A DNA stretch of 64,000 bases, taken from VRUE01 sp963732225 (GTDB lineage: Bacteria > Actinomycetota > Thermoleophilia > Solirubrobacterales > 70-9). How positions within the stretch are numbered: the first letter of the stretch is position 1; each line of letters begins with the position of its first letter. Below the pieces are notes generated by a model. It was not told where the DNA came from. It ran no database searches and saw only the letters and a list, made by a program, of their open reading frames with translations. Location: assembly GCA_963732225.1 (NCBI GenBank), contig CAVSYR010000005.1:62001-126000 (forward strand), written 5' to 3'. A program made the position numbers and the translations under genes. Positions 8,180 to 17,210 of this stretch are shown in pieces.

Positions 8180-8650
8180 CTATGACTTCTTGATGACGTA
8201 GGGGTACTTGGTCATCGAAGAATTGCCCGCTGCGTCGATTGCCCAGACAACCAGAACGTGGCGACCGGAGCCCAGGTTGGGAACCTTGAAGGGGCTCGAG
8301 CACGGTGCCGCAGGCTTGTTGCCAATTTTGCAGACGAAGGTTGACGTCTCGCTTGCCTCGAAGCTGAAGCTCGGCCGCAGCTTCTTCGTGCTCTTGGCGC
8401 CCTTCACGGTGAGCGTGGGTGGGGTTACGTCAGGCGCCGGAGTCGAGGCTGGCGCCGCAGGCGTGGGTGTCGGCAGGGGGCCTGTCCCGCTCGAGTCGAC
8501 GGCGCTGGAGAAACCACTTGGGCTGGGGCCATTCTTGCCCAGCGACACGGCAGCCACCACAAGCGTCAGTCCGACTGCGATCAGCAAGATTGCTGGGAGC
8601 CGAATGTGGCGCCCCCGTTGCCCTTCTTGCTGTTTAGAAAGCTTCTCCAT
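8180..8650 (-). CDS. Membrane-anchored protein with one Ig-like module
   Basis: A 156-residue protein with an N-terminal basic stretch and a single membrane segment (LPAILLIAVGLTLVVAAVSL). A Ser/Pro/Thr/Ala-rich linker follows, then one Ig-like module (about residues 75-150) containing ETSTFVCKIGNKPAAPCSSP and HVLVVWAIDAAGN. This is a distant relative of the modules repeated in the beta-helix proteins at 26.9-32.9 kb (SSFECKLD...C..P...HQFSVRA.D..GNVD pattern). It is probably exposed on the cell surface with the module outside. Its first 70 bases overlap the 3' end of the upstream same-strand gene in another frame. The start is the only ATG in range and lacks a strong ribosome site. Confidence 0.7.
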   Translation of the reverse strand: MEKLSKQQEGQRGRHIRLPAILLIAVGLTLVVAAVSLGKNGPSPSGFSSAVDSSGTGPLPTPTPAAPASTPAPDVTPPTLTVKGAKSTKKLRPSFSFEASETSTFVCKIGNKPAAPCSSPFKVPNLGSGRHVLVVWAIDAAGNSSMTKYPYVIKKS

Positions 8651-10845
8651 ACCGCTTGGGTCGCGAATATAGCTGAAGCGTTGGCGGAATGTCTGTCAGA
8701 GGTGGACGTATGTCCTTCTGGAGTCAAGGGTTTTTTTATGGAGGAGGGCTCGCCAGACTCGTAGAGCACGATGTCCTGGAAGCGCTTGATTGGACGCAGC
8801 GTCGGGTCGGCTTCCAACGCCGGGAAGTCGGTCGGGAAATAGGATCCGCCTAGATTGACGTCGGGCTTCGCCACCAAGACGTAGTTCGCTTCACCAGGAA
8901 CCGACGCCCCTCTTGGGTGGAGGAAGAAGTGCCGGCTTTGGCCGAGCCAGCGGATTGCTTCCGCTCGCCAGGGATCGGGCTGGGCGAAGGGGGTTCTCCC
9001 GTCGAGGAGGCCGGTGCGATCACTGAGGCTGCCCAGCGCGCCCTCCACGTAGCCGTTGGTCAGGATCACCGCCCGGTGGGGTAGGTGGCGCTTCATCCAG
9101 GCGTACGACTGGAGCGCGCTGCGAGCGAGCCCGCCGGCCCGTGGCTGAGAGATTTCGAAGGCTGGCGCGCCACGGTCGGCCGAGGCGGTGATGGTCGTGA
9201 ACGTCCACATTGCCGCTGCGGCGAGCAGGATCGCGGGCACGAGTCCGACTCCCGCCCCGAGTCCTCGCTCATCCACGGTTGTTGCTGGCAGCGAGTCGAT
9301 TTGCTTTGTGCGGGATCTCGATCCCGAGCAGAGGCGCGCTCCCGCCCAGCAGGCGCCCGCGATCAAGCCGGGGAAGATCAGGGCCCAATAGGGCATCAGT
9401 CGCATCGGCCCCACCCGCTGGGGAACCCAGGTCGAGTAATAGGCGCAGATCAAGAGCGCCAAGAGATAAACGCCGATTCCGTAGAAGGTCCAGGTGATAA
9501 CCGCTCGCTTGGCCGACGCCGGCCAGCGCGCAAGCCTCGGGGGGCTCTGCAGCAGGAACGCTCCGCCGAGGAGCACGAGGATCCCGGCGATCAGCATCAC
9601 GCTGGAGGCCCTGTGGAGGTCGAAGAAGAAGAAGGCGGCGTTGGAGGAGAAAAAGGGCCTGACCGTCGAGTAGACGCCGAACGGGTGAGTGCACTCCGGC
9701 ACTCGGGGCTTGGCGAAGGGATTCGAAGAGACGTAAGCGAGGTTGTAGACGACCCGGGTCTCATCGACGTTTTTGACCGGGCTCTGGGAGAGATCCTGGC
9801 CGGTTGTCCCGATCACCGTTCGCAGACCACCGAAGAGGATCGCGAAGACCGCGACCGCCACGAGCAGTGTCGCCAGCGCGCGGCGGTCGGGGCCGTTCCA
9901 GCCGATCCTCAGCGAGCGTCGCAGCCACGGGTAGGCCCGGCTGAGAGCGATTCCTCCCCACAGTGGCCCGACCAGCAGTGAGCCCACGGGATGGGCCAAG
10001 AACGAGGTTGCCAGGACGATCCCGGCCATCGCTCCCCAGCGCCTCGATCTTCGCTCCAGCGCCTGATCGAAGAGCCAGGCGGACCAGATGACGAGGATGA
10101 AGGCGAAGGCCTCAGGCTTGTAAACCAGCAGTCGCGTCTCGACGCGGCTCACGTTCATGGTCAGCACCGCCGCCAGCCAAGCCCACCAGCTCGGCAGCCA
10201 GCGTCTCCAGAGCGCGAAAAGAGCCAGCAGGGCTCCTATCGCCATCGCGATTCGATAGCGCTCCTCGAGGACGAAGCCGGAGCGTCCGGCGAGGTTGGCC
10301 GTCGACGCCGCGTGCATCACCGAGAAGGCGTACTCGTAAGGAAACTCCCGCGGTTTCCCCCACTCGTCGAGGGTGGCCGGCAGGCCGCCGTCCTCGACCA
10401 CCTTGCCGACGATGCCCCAGTGGTAATAAACGATGGTCCCGTTCGGACGGCCTTCGCCGGTGTTCTCGATGCCCTCCGGTACCAACACCGCGAACCAGGT
10501 GGCGAGGGCGGCGAGGCAGATGAGCATCACGACGGCGAGTCGCGGCGGTCGAGGCGAGTTCACGCGCCGGATTCCGATCGCACTGCGCCGCAGTCCCTCC
10601 CGCGCCCGCCAGGCGCCGAGAGCTCCCAGCACGACGAGGCCCGTGATCACGTTCCAGGCAGCGAGGCTGTGGGTGGCGAGGCCTGGCGCCGCTGCAAGCA
10701 GGGTGCCGGGAACGGCGAGGGCCAACGAGAGGAATAGGCGGTCCCAGCCGGGGAGTCGCTCGGGAACGAAGATCCAAGCTGTGAAGAGGCCCGCGAGAAA
10801 GAAGGTCGCGAACAGCGCTGCAACATCTCGGAACGCCCCTGTCAT
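8581..10845 (-). CDS. Large polytopic membrane protein, GT-C-like
   Basis: A 754-residue protein with at least ten hydrophobic segments in the first ~560 residues, beginning directly after the start (VAALFATFFLAGLFTAWIFV). A soluble C-terminal part of about 190 residues follows. The layout of many membrane helices plus a soluble tail resembles GT-C lipid-linked-sugar glycosyltransferases. Its neighbours are surface-glycan genes, which supports that class, but I recognise no decisive catalytic motif. The C-terminal ~23 residues overlap the next gene on the same strand, unusual for this otherwise tidy region; the end may be a read-through extension. Confidence 0.75.
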   Translation of the reverse strand: MTGAFRDVAALFATFFLAGLFTAWIFVPERLPGWDRLFLSLALAVPGTLLAAAPGLATHSLAAWNVITGLVVLGALGAWRAREGLRRSAIGIRRVNSPRPPRLAVVMLICLAALATWFAVLVPEGIENTGEGRPNGTIVYYHWGIVGKVVEDGGLPATLDEWGKPREFPYEYAFSVMHAASTANLAGRSGFVLEERYRIAMAIGALLALFALWRRWLPSWWAWLAAVLTMNVSRVETRLLVYKPEAFAFILVIWSAWLFDQALERRSRRWGAMAGIVLATSFLAHPVGSLLVGPLWGGIALSRAYPWLRRSLRIGWNGPDRRALATLLVAVAVFAILFGGLRTVIGTTGQDLSQSPVKNVDETRVVYNLAYVSSNPFAKPRVPECTHPFGVYSTVRPFFSSNAAFFFFDLHRASSVMLIAGILVLLGGAFLLQSPPRLARWPASAKRAVITWTFYGIGVYLLALLICAYYSTWVPQRVGPMRLMPYWALIFPGLIAGACWAGARLCSGSRSRTKQIDSLPATTVDERGLGAGVGLVPAILLAAAAMWTFTTITASADRGAPAFEISQPRAGGLARSALQSYAWMKRHLPHRAVILTNGYVEGALGSLSDRTGLLDGRTPFAQPDPWRAEAIRWLGQSRHFFLHPRGASVPGEANYVLVAKPDVNLGGSYFPTDFPALEADPTLRPIKRFQDIVLYESGEPSSIKKPLTPEGHTSTSDRHSANASAIFATQAVWRSFLNSKKGNGGATFGSQQSC

Positions 10846-10970
10846 GGCGCCGCAGGTTCGCAGGTCCGGCAGGCCGAAGGTGACGGCGCTGGACAGAGCT
10901 CAGGTGTTGGGCAAGGCCGTTTGGAGCGGCAGGGCAGACCCCTCGCTCGTCTTAGGTGCGAGAAATCTCT

Positions 10971-12041
10971 CTAAACGGTTGCGATTTCGCCGCGAGCGGC
11001 GCTGAGCACACTGTCCACCGAGGCAACCGGAACCGGTTCACCCTGGGCGTGCAGTGACTGCTCGAGTGCTTCCAGGCCGAGCACGATCTCGACCCCGAGG
11101 CGGCCGTTGGAGACCGGTGTGGTGCCCTCGCGGATCGCCGAGGCGAAGTCGCTGAGCTCCTGGCCGAGCGGCTCCAGGGCCTGCAGGCGCGGGGCGATCA
11201 TGTCGCCGGTGCGGTAGGTAAGCCTGTACTCGCCGAAGTTGGCGGGCGGCGCGTCGAAGTCGAGGCCGCGGTCGTAGATGCGGACGGAGTCGTCTGAGGC
11301 GGTGTCCTCGTACTGGACCATCCGCTTGCTGCCGACCACGTTCATCTGGCGCAGCTTGCGCGGTGCCAGCCAGGAGAGCTGCACGTTGGCCTGGGTGCCA
11401 CCCTCAAAGCGCAGGGTGAGGAAGGCGGTCTCGTGGATGCTCTCGCGGAAGACGGCGCGACCGTTGGCCGAGACCTCGACCAGCGGCTTGCCGAGCCAGT
11501 GCAGCAGGATCGAGAGATCGTGCGGCGCCAGGTCGAGGACAACGCCGTCGGGCTGGTAGAGCCCGAGGTTCATGCGCGAGGAGGTGACGAAGTAGATCTC
11601 GCCCAGCTCGTCTTCCTGGATCAGGTCGCGGACCTTGTTGACCGCTGGGCTGTAGAGGAAGGTGTGGCCGGGCATCAGCACCAGGTCGCGCTCCTCGGCC
11701 ATCGCCACCAGCTGTGCGGCCTCCTCGGAGCGCCGCGCCAGCGGCTTCTCGACCAGCACGTGCTTGCCGGCTTCGAGGGCGCGGCTGACCAGCGGGAAGT
11801 GGGTGTGGGGAGGAGTCGCGATCGCGACCGCCTCGACCCGCGGGTCGGCCAGGGCGGTGTCGAGTTCGCGCTCGATCCAGACGCCGGGATGGCGGCGGCG
11901 GAAATCGTCGATGCGGCTCTCGTCGAGCTCGCAGAGGCCCATCAGGCGGAACTCGGGTCGCTCGACCACGTTGCGGACGACGTTCGGTCCCCAGTAGCCG
12001 TAGCCGACGACCATGGTCCCGATTGCATTTGCTGGATTCAT
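10971..12041 (-). CDS. Gfo/Idh/MocA-family sugar dehydrogenase (WlbA/WbpB-like)
   Basis: NAD(P)-dependent oxidoreductase probably acting on a nucleotide sugar. The N-terminal Rossmann fold has GYGYWGPNVVRNV near residue 13. The family motif VEKPLA is near residue 97, and the C-terminal GFO_IDH_MocA domain includes the catalytic-region histidine of DLAPHDLSIL. The 356-residue length is typical. The start overlaps the stop of the sugar-transferase gene (positions 12038-12041), so the two are probably coupled. With the 2-epimerase, DegT aminotransferase and hexapeptide acyltransferase in this window it fits the 3-dehydrogenase step of di-N-acetylated uronic acid synthesis; the exact substrate is inferred. 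Confidence 0.88.
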   Translation of the reverse strand: MNPANAIGTMVVGYGYWGPNVVRNVVERPEFRLMGLCELDESRIDDFRRRHPGVWIERELDTALADPRVEAVAIATPPHTHFPLVSRALEAGKHVLVEKPLARRSEEAAQLVAMAEERDLVLMPGHTFLYSPAVNKVRDLIQEDELGEIYFVTSSRMNLGLYQPDGVVLDLAPHDLSILLHWLGKPLVEVSANGRAVFRESIHETAFLTLRFEGGTQANVQLSWLAPRKLRQMNVVGSKRMVQYEDTASDDSVRIYDRGLDFDAPPANFGEYRLTYRTGDMIAPRLQALEPLGQELSDFASAIREGTTPVSNGRLGVEIVLGLEALEQSLHAQGEPVPVASVDSVLSAARGEIATV

Positions 12042-12721
12042 GCTGCCCCCCTTCTGGCCAGCACCGTGAAGGGCGTGCGGGCGAGGATTGAAAGATCAAG
12101 AAGCAAGGAACGCCGTTCGGCGTATTCGATGTCGAGCCGGACCATTTCCTCGTAAGTGCGCTCGTTGCGACCGCTGACCTGCCAGAGGCCGGTCAGTCCG
12201 GGCTTGACGGCGAAGCGGTCCAGATACCAGCTCGGGTACTCGTCGACCTCATAAGGGATCGCCGGCCGCGGTCCGACCAGCGACATATCGCCGGCGAGGA
12301 CGTTGAAGAGTTGGGGCAGCTCGTCGAGGCTCCAGCGCCGGATCCAGCGGCCGACCGGGGTGATCCGGTCGTCGACGGCCAGCTTGTAGAGGTTCTTGCG
12401 CCCGCCATTGGCCTGCTTGCCTTTGATCAGGGCGGTGACGTAGTCGCGGTGGCCGCCGGGGTCGGCGTCGGAGCGCATACTGCGGAACTTGAAGATGGTG
12501 AACTCGCGCTTGCCGTAGCCGACGCGGCGCTGGCGAAAGAGGGCGGGGCCGCGGCTGTCGAGCCGGATCGCGACCGCCACCGCTATGAGGAGCGGCGAGA
12601 GCAGGACGATCATCACCGCGGAGACGACCAGGTCCATCAGGCGCCTGGCGACCGCCGGCAGCAGCGGTTCGCCGGCGATGCGGTCGAGCGGCTGCTCGTG
12701 AGTGAGTTCGTGTGCCTCCAT
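12038..12721 (-). CDS. Polyprenyl-phosphate sugar-1-phosphate transferase
   Basis: Initiates surface polysaccharide assembly by moving a sugar-1-phosphate from a nucleotide sugar to undecaprenyl phosphate at the cytoplasmic membrane face. The 227-residue protein has the bacterial sugar transferase domain: a re-entrant membrane helix (VVSAVMIVLLSPLLIAVAVAI), then GPALFRQRRVGYGKREFTIF, FKFRSMRSDADPGG, DELPQLFNVLAGDMSLVGPR and the C-terminal KPGLTGLWQVSGR signature. It lacks the extra membrane helices of the long WbaP/WcaJ type, so it is the short form. It is the first gene of a minus-strand pair with the dehydrogenase, divergent from the 2-epimerase gene. Confidence 0.93.
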   Translation of the reverse strand: MEAHELTHEQPLDRIAGEPLLPAVARRLMDLVVSAVMIVLLSPLLIAVAVAIRLDSRGPALFRQRRVGYGKREFTIFKFRSMRSDADPGGHRDYVTALIKGKQANGGRKNLYKLAVDDRITPVGRWIRRWSLDELPQLFNVLAGDMSLVGPRPAIPYEVDEYPSWYLDRFAVKPGLTGLWQVSGRNERTYEEMVRLDIEYAERRSLLLDLSILARTPFTVLARRGAA

Positions 12722-12829
12722 CGCTAATTGACAAACGCCCGTAGGCGGCCAGCACTTGCGCCACTAAATGAGAGAAGGCTGAAAATCCCCGGCGTGCAAA
12801 AACTCGGCTGCTCGTCCGTTGATTGAGCA
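12722..12829. promoter_or_regulatory. Divergent promoter region of glycan genes
   Basis: This 108-base gap separates the sugar-transferase gene (-) from the 2-epimerase gene (+), so both promoters should lie here. On the minus strand TTGCAC-N17-TTCTCT is a weak candidate. No operator could be identified. Confidence 0.3.
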
Positions 12830-13894
12830 ATGGCACCCAGGATCGTCTCCATCATTGGCTCCCGTCCCGAGATCGTGCAGGCCGCTCCGCTCTCGCTCGC
12901 CTTCAATGGCTGCGTTGAGGAGATCCTGGTTCACACGGGGCAGCACTACGACCCGGCGCTCTCCGATCTGCAGATCGCCGACCTGAAGCTGCCGCTGCCG
13001 GAACACAACCTTGGCGTTGGCTCTCTCCCTAATAGCGAGAGCGTCACCGTTGCCCAAGACCGCATCGCCCGTGTAATTGAGTCAGAGCAGCCCGATGCGG
13101 TGCTGGTTCGCGGTGATACCAACGCGACGATCGCCGGGGCGCGCGCTGCTGTGGCGGCCGGGGTGCAGTTGCTGCACGTCGAGGCCGGCCTGCGCAGCTA
13201 CCGCGACGACATGCCCGAGGAGGCCAACCGGATCGAGACCGACCGGATCTCCAACCTGCTCTTCGCTCCCTGCGAGCACGCCCGTCAAACACTTCTCTCC
13301 GAGGGGATCGAGGGCACGGTCAAGGTGACCGGCGATGTCCTCGCCGATGTCCTGCTCTCCACCCGCGACCGGCTCGGTGAGGGGGTGGAGGAGGGCGAGT
13401 ACGTCCTCGCCACCGCCCACCGCAACTACAACACCGACTCGCCGGAGCGGCTCGGTGCCGTGCTTGCCTGCCTGCAGGCCGCCGAGCACCGCGTGATCTT
13501 CCCGCTGCACCCGCGCACTCGCAAGAGCCTCGAGACCTGGGGCCTCGAGGTCCCCGCCAACGTCGAGGTGCGCGACGCGGTCACCTACACCGAGATGCTG
13601 ACCCTGGAGCGCGACGCGGTCGCGATCGCCACCGACTCGGGCGGCGTCCAGCGCGAGGCCTATCTCTGGGGCGTGCCCTGCATCACGATGCGCGAGGAGA
13701 CCGAGTGGATCGAGACCGTCTCCACTGGCTGGAACACCTTGGTCGGGGTCGATGCGGAGAAGTTCCGCGACGCCCTGTCCGAGCCGCAGCCGCAGGAGCG
13801 CCCACCGATCTTCGGTGACGGCAACGCCGCCAAGCGGATCGCTGAAATGACCGTTGCCCATCTAGAGCTGACCGTGGAGGGTTCCCTTGTCTGA
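12830..13894 (+). CDS. wecB: UDP-N-acetylglucosamine 2-epimerase, non-hydrolysing
   Basis: Converts a UDP-GlcNAc-type sugar to its C2 epimer (ManNAc-type). The 354-residue protein shows the family landmarks: SIIGSRPEIVQAAPL at the N-terminus, HTGQHYDPAL, LVRGDTNAT, HVEAGLRSY, ATAHRNYNT, FPLHPRTRK, ATDSGGVQREAYLWGVPCI and, near the end, GDGNAAKRIAE. These match the two-domain GT-B-like fold with the UDP-binding site between domains. It heads a plus-strand operon: its stop overlaps the next start by 8 bases. With the other sugar enzymes in the window it could equally act on UDP-diacetamido-glucuronate (WbpI/WlbD type). Confidence 0.93.
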   Translation: MAPRIVSIIGSRPEIVQAAPLSLAFNGCVEEILVHTGQHYDPALSDLQIADLKLPLPEHNLGVGSLPNSESVTVAQDRIARVIESEQPDAVLVRGDTNATIAGARAAVAAGVQLLHVEAGLRSYRDDMPEEANRIETDRISNLLFAPCEHARQTLLSEGIEGTVKVTGDVLADVLLSTRDRLGEGVEEGEYVLATAHRNYNTDSPERLGAVLACLQAAEHRVIFPLHPRTRKSLETWGLEVPANVEVRDAVTYTEMLTLERDAVAIATDSGGVQREAYLWGVPCITMREETEWIETVSTGWNTLVGVDAEKFRDALSEPQPQERPPIFGDGNAAKRIAEMTVAHLELTVEGSLV

Positions 13895-14945
13895 GCAACT
13901 TAGAGTCGGCGTCGTCGGCTGCGGCCGCATGGGCGGCTTCCACGTTCGCAACTACGCCCAGATCGATTGCGCCCAGTTGGTCGCCGTCGCCGAGCCCGAC
14001 GAGCAGGCGCGCCGCAAGGCCACCGCCGGAACCGGTGCGGTCGAATTCTCCGATTGGCGCGAGCTGATCGAGTTCGGCAGCGACGAACTGGACGCGATCT
14101 CGATCGCCTGCCCCTCCGAGTACCACGCCGAGGTAGCGCTCGAGGCCCTCGCCGCCGATCTGCACGTGCTGGTCGAGAAGCCGATCGCGACGACGCTTCC
14201 CGATGCTCTGCGCATGCGCGGGGCGGCGATGGAGGCCGACCGCAAGCTGATGGTCGGCCACGTCGAGCGCTTCAACCCGGCCGTCGCCAAGCTGCGCGAG
14301 CTGGTCGCCGACGGCCGTCTCGGCAACGTCTACCGCGCCCACACGACCCGGGTCGGGCCGCTGCCGACGCGGATCCAGGACACCGGCGTCGCGATTGACC
14401 TCGCCACCCATGACCTTGACGTGATGCAGCACGTGCTCGATCGCCAGATCGGCGAGATCTACGCCGACGGTGGCCGCTTCCAGCACGGTTCCCAGGAGGA
14501 CCTGCTCACCTGCATGGCCCGCTTCGGCCCCAAGGAGACCGGCGACACGCTCGGCCTGCTCGACGTCAACTGGCTGACCCCGGAGAAGAAGCGCGAGATC
14601 GCCCTGATCGGCGAGAACGGGTTGCTCCGCGCCAGCTACATCACCCAGGACGTCTGGTTCGTCGAGTCGCCCAGCGCCCCGCTGCACTGGGACGGGCTCT
14701 CGATGCTGCGCGGCGACGGCGAGGGAGCGGCGGTTCGCTTCTCGCTGGCCAAGGCCGAGCCGCTGCGCGCCGAGCTGGAAGCCTTCTGCCGCTGCGTGCT
14801 CGACGACACGCCCGAGCCGGTCAGCGCCCACGACGGGGTCAAGGCGCTTGCCGCCGCCCTGGCGATGCGCGAGTCCGCCGCGGTCCGCCGCCCGGTTGAG
14901 TTGCTTGACATTCCCGCCCCCCGGCCGCTGGAGGTATTGGTGTGA
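13887..14945 (+). CDS. Gfo/Idh/MocA-family oxidoreductase
   Basis: Second NAD(P)-dependent sugar oxidoreductase of the window, 352 residues. The TTG start at 13887 lies inside the end of the 2-epimerase gene and is preceded by GGAGGG. The Rossmann motif GVVGCGRMGGFHVRNY is at the N-terminus, VEKPIATTL near residue 97, and the C-terminal domain carries DLATHDLDVM with the family histidine. It is only distantly similar to the 10971-12041 protein, so the two probably act on different substrates or in different orders in the same pathway. The 4-base overlap with the next gene indicates coupling. Confidence 0.88.
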   Translation: MSEQLRVGVVGCGRMGGFHVRNYAQIDCAQLVAVAEPDEQARRKATAGTGAVEFSDWRELIEFGSDELDAISIACPSEYHAEVALEALAADLHVLVEKPIATTLPDALRMRGAAMEADRKLMVGHVERFNPAVAKLRELVADGRLGNVYRAHTTRVGPLPTRIQDTGVAIDLATHDLDVMQHVLDRQIGEIYADGGRFQHGSQEDLLTCMARFGPKETGDTLGLLDVNWLTPEKKREIALIGENGLLRASYITQDVWFVESPSAPLHWDGLSMLRGDGEGAAVRFSLAKAEPLRAELEAFCRCVLDDTPEPVSAHDGVKALAAALAMRESAAVRRPVELLDIPAPRPLEVLV

Positions 14946-15787
14946 TCCGCTTCGTCATCCCCGCCTATAACGAGGCGGAAAACATTCCCAAGCTGCTTGC
15001 CGACTTGGCACCGGTGGCGCGTGAGCTCGGCGCCCGCGTGATCATCGTTGACGACGGCTCCACCGACGGCACCGCCGAGGTGATCCGCGAGCACGCTCGC
15101 GACATGCACCTGGCGGTCGTCCAGCACACCACCAACCGTGGCCTCGGCACGGCAATCAACACCGGCATCCGCTCGGCGTTGAAGGAGTCCTCGGATGACG
15201 ACGCGATCGTCACCCTCGAGGCCGACACGACCTCGGACCTCTCCGACCTGCCGCGGATGATGGAAGTCTTCGACCAGGGCACCGACGTCGTGCTCGCCTC
15301 GGTCTACGCCCCCGGCGGCAAGATCGTCGGCGTCGCCGGCTGGCGCCTGGCGGCGAGCAAGTCGGTCTCCAACACCTTCCGCTACTTGGGCGGGCTGCGC
15401 CAGATCCACACGCTCTCCTCGCTCTACCGCGTCTACCGCGCCGGCACCCTGCGCCGCGCCGCCGATACCTACGGCTACCTGCTCGTGCGCGAGCCCGGCT
15501 TCGCCGCCAACGTCGAGCTGCTGCTGAAGCTCTACAACGCCGGAGCCACGGTGGCCGAGGTGCCGACCACCAACGACTGGACGACCCGCAAGGGTGAGTC
15601 GAAGATGCAGCTGAAGCCGACCGTGCTTGCCTACTTCCGGGTGATGGCCGCGCAGATGGTCGGCCGCATCCAGCCGCCGCCCGTCTCGCCCTTGGCCGAG
15701 GTGACGGCGCCGCGGCCCGTGGTCGACGAGGCGCCCGCCGCGCCCGTCGCCGCCGGCGAGCCGCAGCCGGTCGCCCAGCCCGGATGA
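14942..15787 (+). CDS. Glycosyltransferase family 2 (dolichyl-phosphate-mannose-synthase-like)
   Basis: Inverting GT-A enzyme that transfers a sugar from a nucleotide or polyprenyl donor. The N-terminus has the family-2 pattern FVIPAYNEAENIPKLL, IIVDDGSTDGTAEVI and a metal-binding acidic stretch in VTLEADTTSDLSDL. Cysteine-free and soluble, it ends in an Ala/Pro-rich tail of about 45 residues of unknown role. The GTG start overlaps the upstream stop by four bases, and the stop overlaps the following ATG (ATGA). This makes a four-gene cassette: epimerase, dehydrogenase, transferase, FAD oxidoreductase. Confidence 0.88.
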   Translation: MIRFVIPAYNEAENIPKLLADLAPVARELGARVIIVDDGSTDGTAEVIREHARDMHLAVVQHTTNRGLGTAINTGIRSALKESSDDDAIVTLEADTTSDLSDLPRMMEVFDQGTDVVLASVYAPGGKIVGVAGWRLAASKSVSNTFRYLGGLRQIHTLSSLYRVYRAGTLRRAADTYGYLLVREPGFAANVELLLKLYNAGATVAEVPTTNDWTTRKGESKMQLKPTVLAYFRVMAAQMVGRIQPPPVSPLAEVTAPRPVVDEAPAAPVAAGEPQPVAQPG

Positions 15788-17163
15788 GCCCCCAGGTGCC
15801 GCCCAAGGTCGGCATCGTCGGCGGCGGCGTGCTCGGCACCTCGCTCGCCCTGCGCCTGGCCCAGGCCGGCGCCAAGGTGACCGTGATCGAGCGCGGCCCC
15901 AGCCTCGGCGGCCTGGCCGGGACGATGGACTTCGGCGGCCACCAGGTCGACCGCTTCTACCACGTGATCACGCCCGCCGACACGCGGATGATCGCGATGG
16001 CCGAGGAGGTCGGCCTCGGCGATCAGCTGCGCTTCACCCCGGTCGGCGCCGGCTTCTTCGCCAATGGCGAGATGCACGACTTCAACGGCATCGGCGACCT
16101 GCTGCGCTTCTCGCCGCTGAGCCCGCCGGCGCGCCTGCGCTTGGGCTGGTTCGTCGCCCAGTGCCAGCTGCGCAGCTCCTACGACAAGCTCGAGCAGATC
16201 CCGCTGGAGACCTGGCTGCGCCGCCACTGCGGCAACCAGGTCTACGAGCGGATCTGGAAGCCGCTGCTCGACTCGCGCTTCGACGGCGACCCTTCGGGCC
16301 TGCCGGCGACCTACCTCTGGGCCCGCACGCGGCGCATGTCGGGCGCCCGCGGCAAAGGCGGCGGCGAGGAAATGGGCTACATCGTCGGCGGTCACCAGCG
16401 ACTGATCGACGCGATGGTCTCCCGTGCTGAAGAGCTCGGCGTCGAGGCGCGCACCGAGGCCCCGGTCAAGGGTCTGGCGACCGACGCCGAGGGCGCCGTC
16501 ACCGGGGTCGAGCTGGAGGGCGAGACGCTCGACTTCGACCTGACGATCCCCACCCTGCAGCCCCCGGCACTGCGTTTCCTGCTGCCTGAGCGCCACCAGG
16601 GCCTGCTCGAGCCCTATCCGCAGCGCTGGCTTGGTTGCGTCTGCACGATCATCAAGGTGCCGCGCTCGCTGATTCCTTACTACGCAATCAACATCACCGA
16701 GCCGACGCCGGTGACCAGCGCGATCGAGACCTCTCAGGTACTGGGGACCGATCACACCGACGGCCTGCACCTGGTCTACCTGCCTAAGTACTGCGATCCG
16801 GATGCGCCCGAGCAGAGCGAGGACGACGAGTCCGTATATAGGCGCTTCACCGACTACCTGGCCCGTCTCTCGCCCGGCTTCAGCCGCGACGAGGTGGTCG
16901 ACTGGACCGTGCAGCGGGCCAAGCTAGTCGAGCCGGTGCACCAGCTGCGCAGTGGCGGCGGCGAGCGGGTGGCGCCGCTCTGGCCTGGCGTCGACGGCCT
17001 TGCGCTCGCCTCCAACGCCCAGATTTATCCCTACCTGCTCAACGGCGACTCGGTGATGGGCTTTGCCGAAGAGGTCGCGGGGCAGGTGAGCGAGCGCCTC
17101 GGTCTTGCGGGCACTTCGTCCGATAGTGCGAGAAAAGGACTAGTCGGCTCGTTGTCTAGTTGA
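15784..17163 (+). CDS. FAD/NAD(P)-dependent amine-oxidase-like oxidoreductase
   Basis: A 459-residue flavoprotein. The dinucleotide-binding motif GIVGGGVLGTSLALRLAQAG with the downstream acid in VIERGPSLGGLAG is at the N-terminus. GGHQVDRFYHVI resembles the FAD-contacting segment of the protoporphyrinogen-oxidase/UDP-galactopyranose-mutase-like group. The C-terminal FAD part contains PLWPGVDGLALASNAQIYPYLLNGDSVMG. Being last in a glycan cassette suggests a sugar- or polyprenol-linked redox or mutase role, but the substrate cannot be told from sequence. The ATGA overlap with the transferase gene shows coupling. Confidence 0.8.
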   Translation: MSPQVPPKVGIVGGGVLGTSLALRLAQAGAKVTVIERGPSLGGLAGTMDFGGHQVDRFYHVITPADTRMIAMAEEVGLGDQLRFTPVGAGFFANGEMHDFNGIGDLLRFSPLSPPARLRLGWFVAQCQLRSSYDKLEQIPLETWLRRHCGNQVYERIWKPLLDSRFDGDPSGLPATYLWARTRRMSGARGKGGGEEMGYIVGGHQRLIDAMVSRAEELGVEARTEAPVKGLATDAEGAVTGVELEGETLDFDLTIPTLQPPALRFLLPERHQGLLEPYPQRWLGCVCTIIKVPRSLIPYYAINITEPTPVTSAIETSQVLGTDHTDGLHLVYLPKYCDPDAPEQSEDDESVYRRFTDYLARLSPGFSRDEVVDWTVQRAKLVEPVHQLRSGGGERVAPLWPGVDGLALASNAQIYPYLLNGDSVMGFAEEVAGQVSERLGLAGTSSDSARKGLVGSLSS

Positions 17164-17210
17164 AGTTCCGAGGCGCGTCAGCTGGCTCGCCCCGTTAGAG
17201 CGAACTAGTC

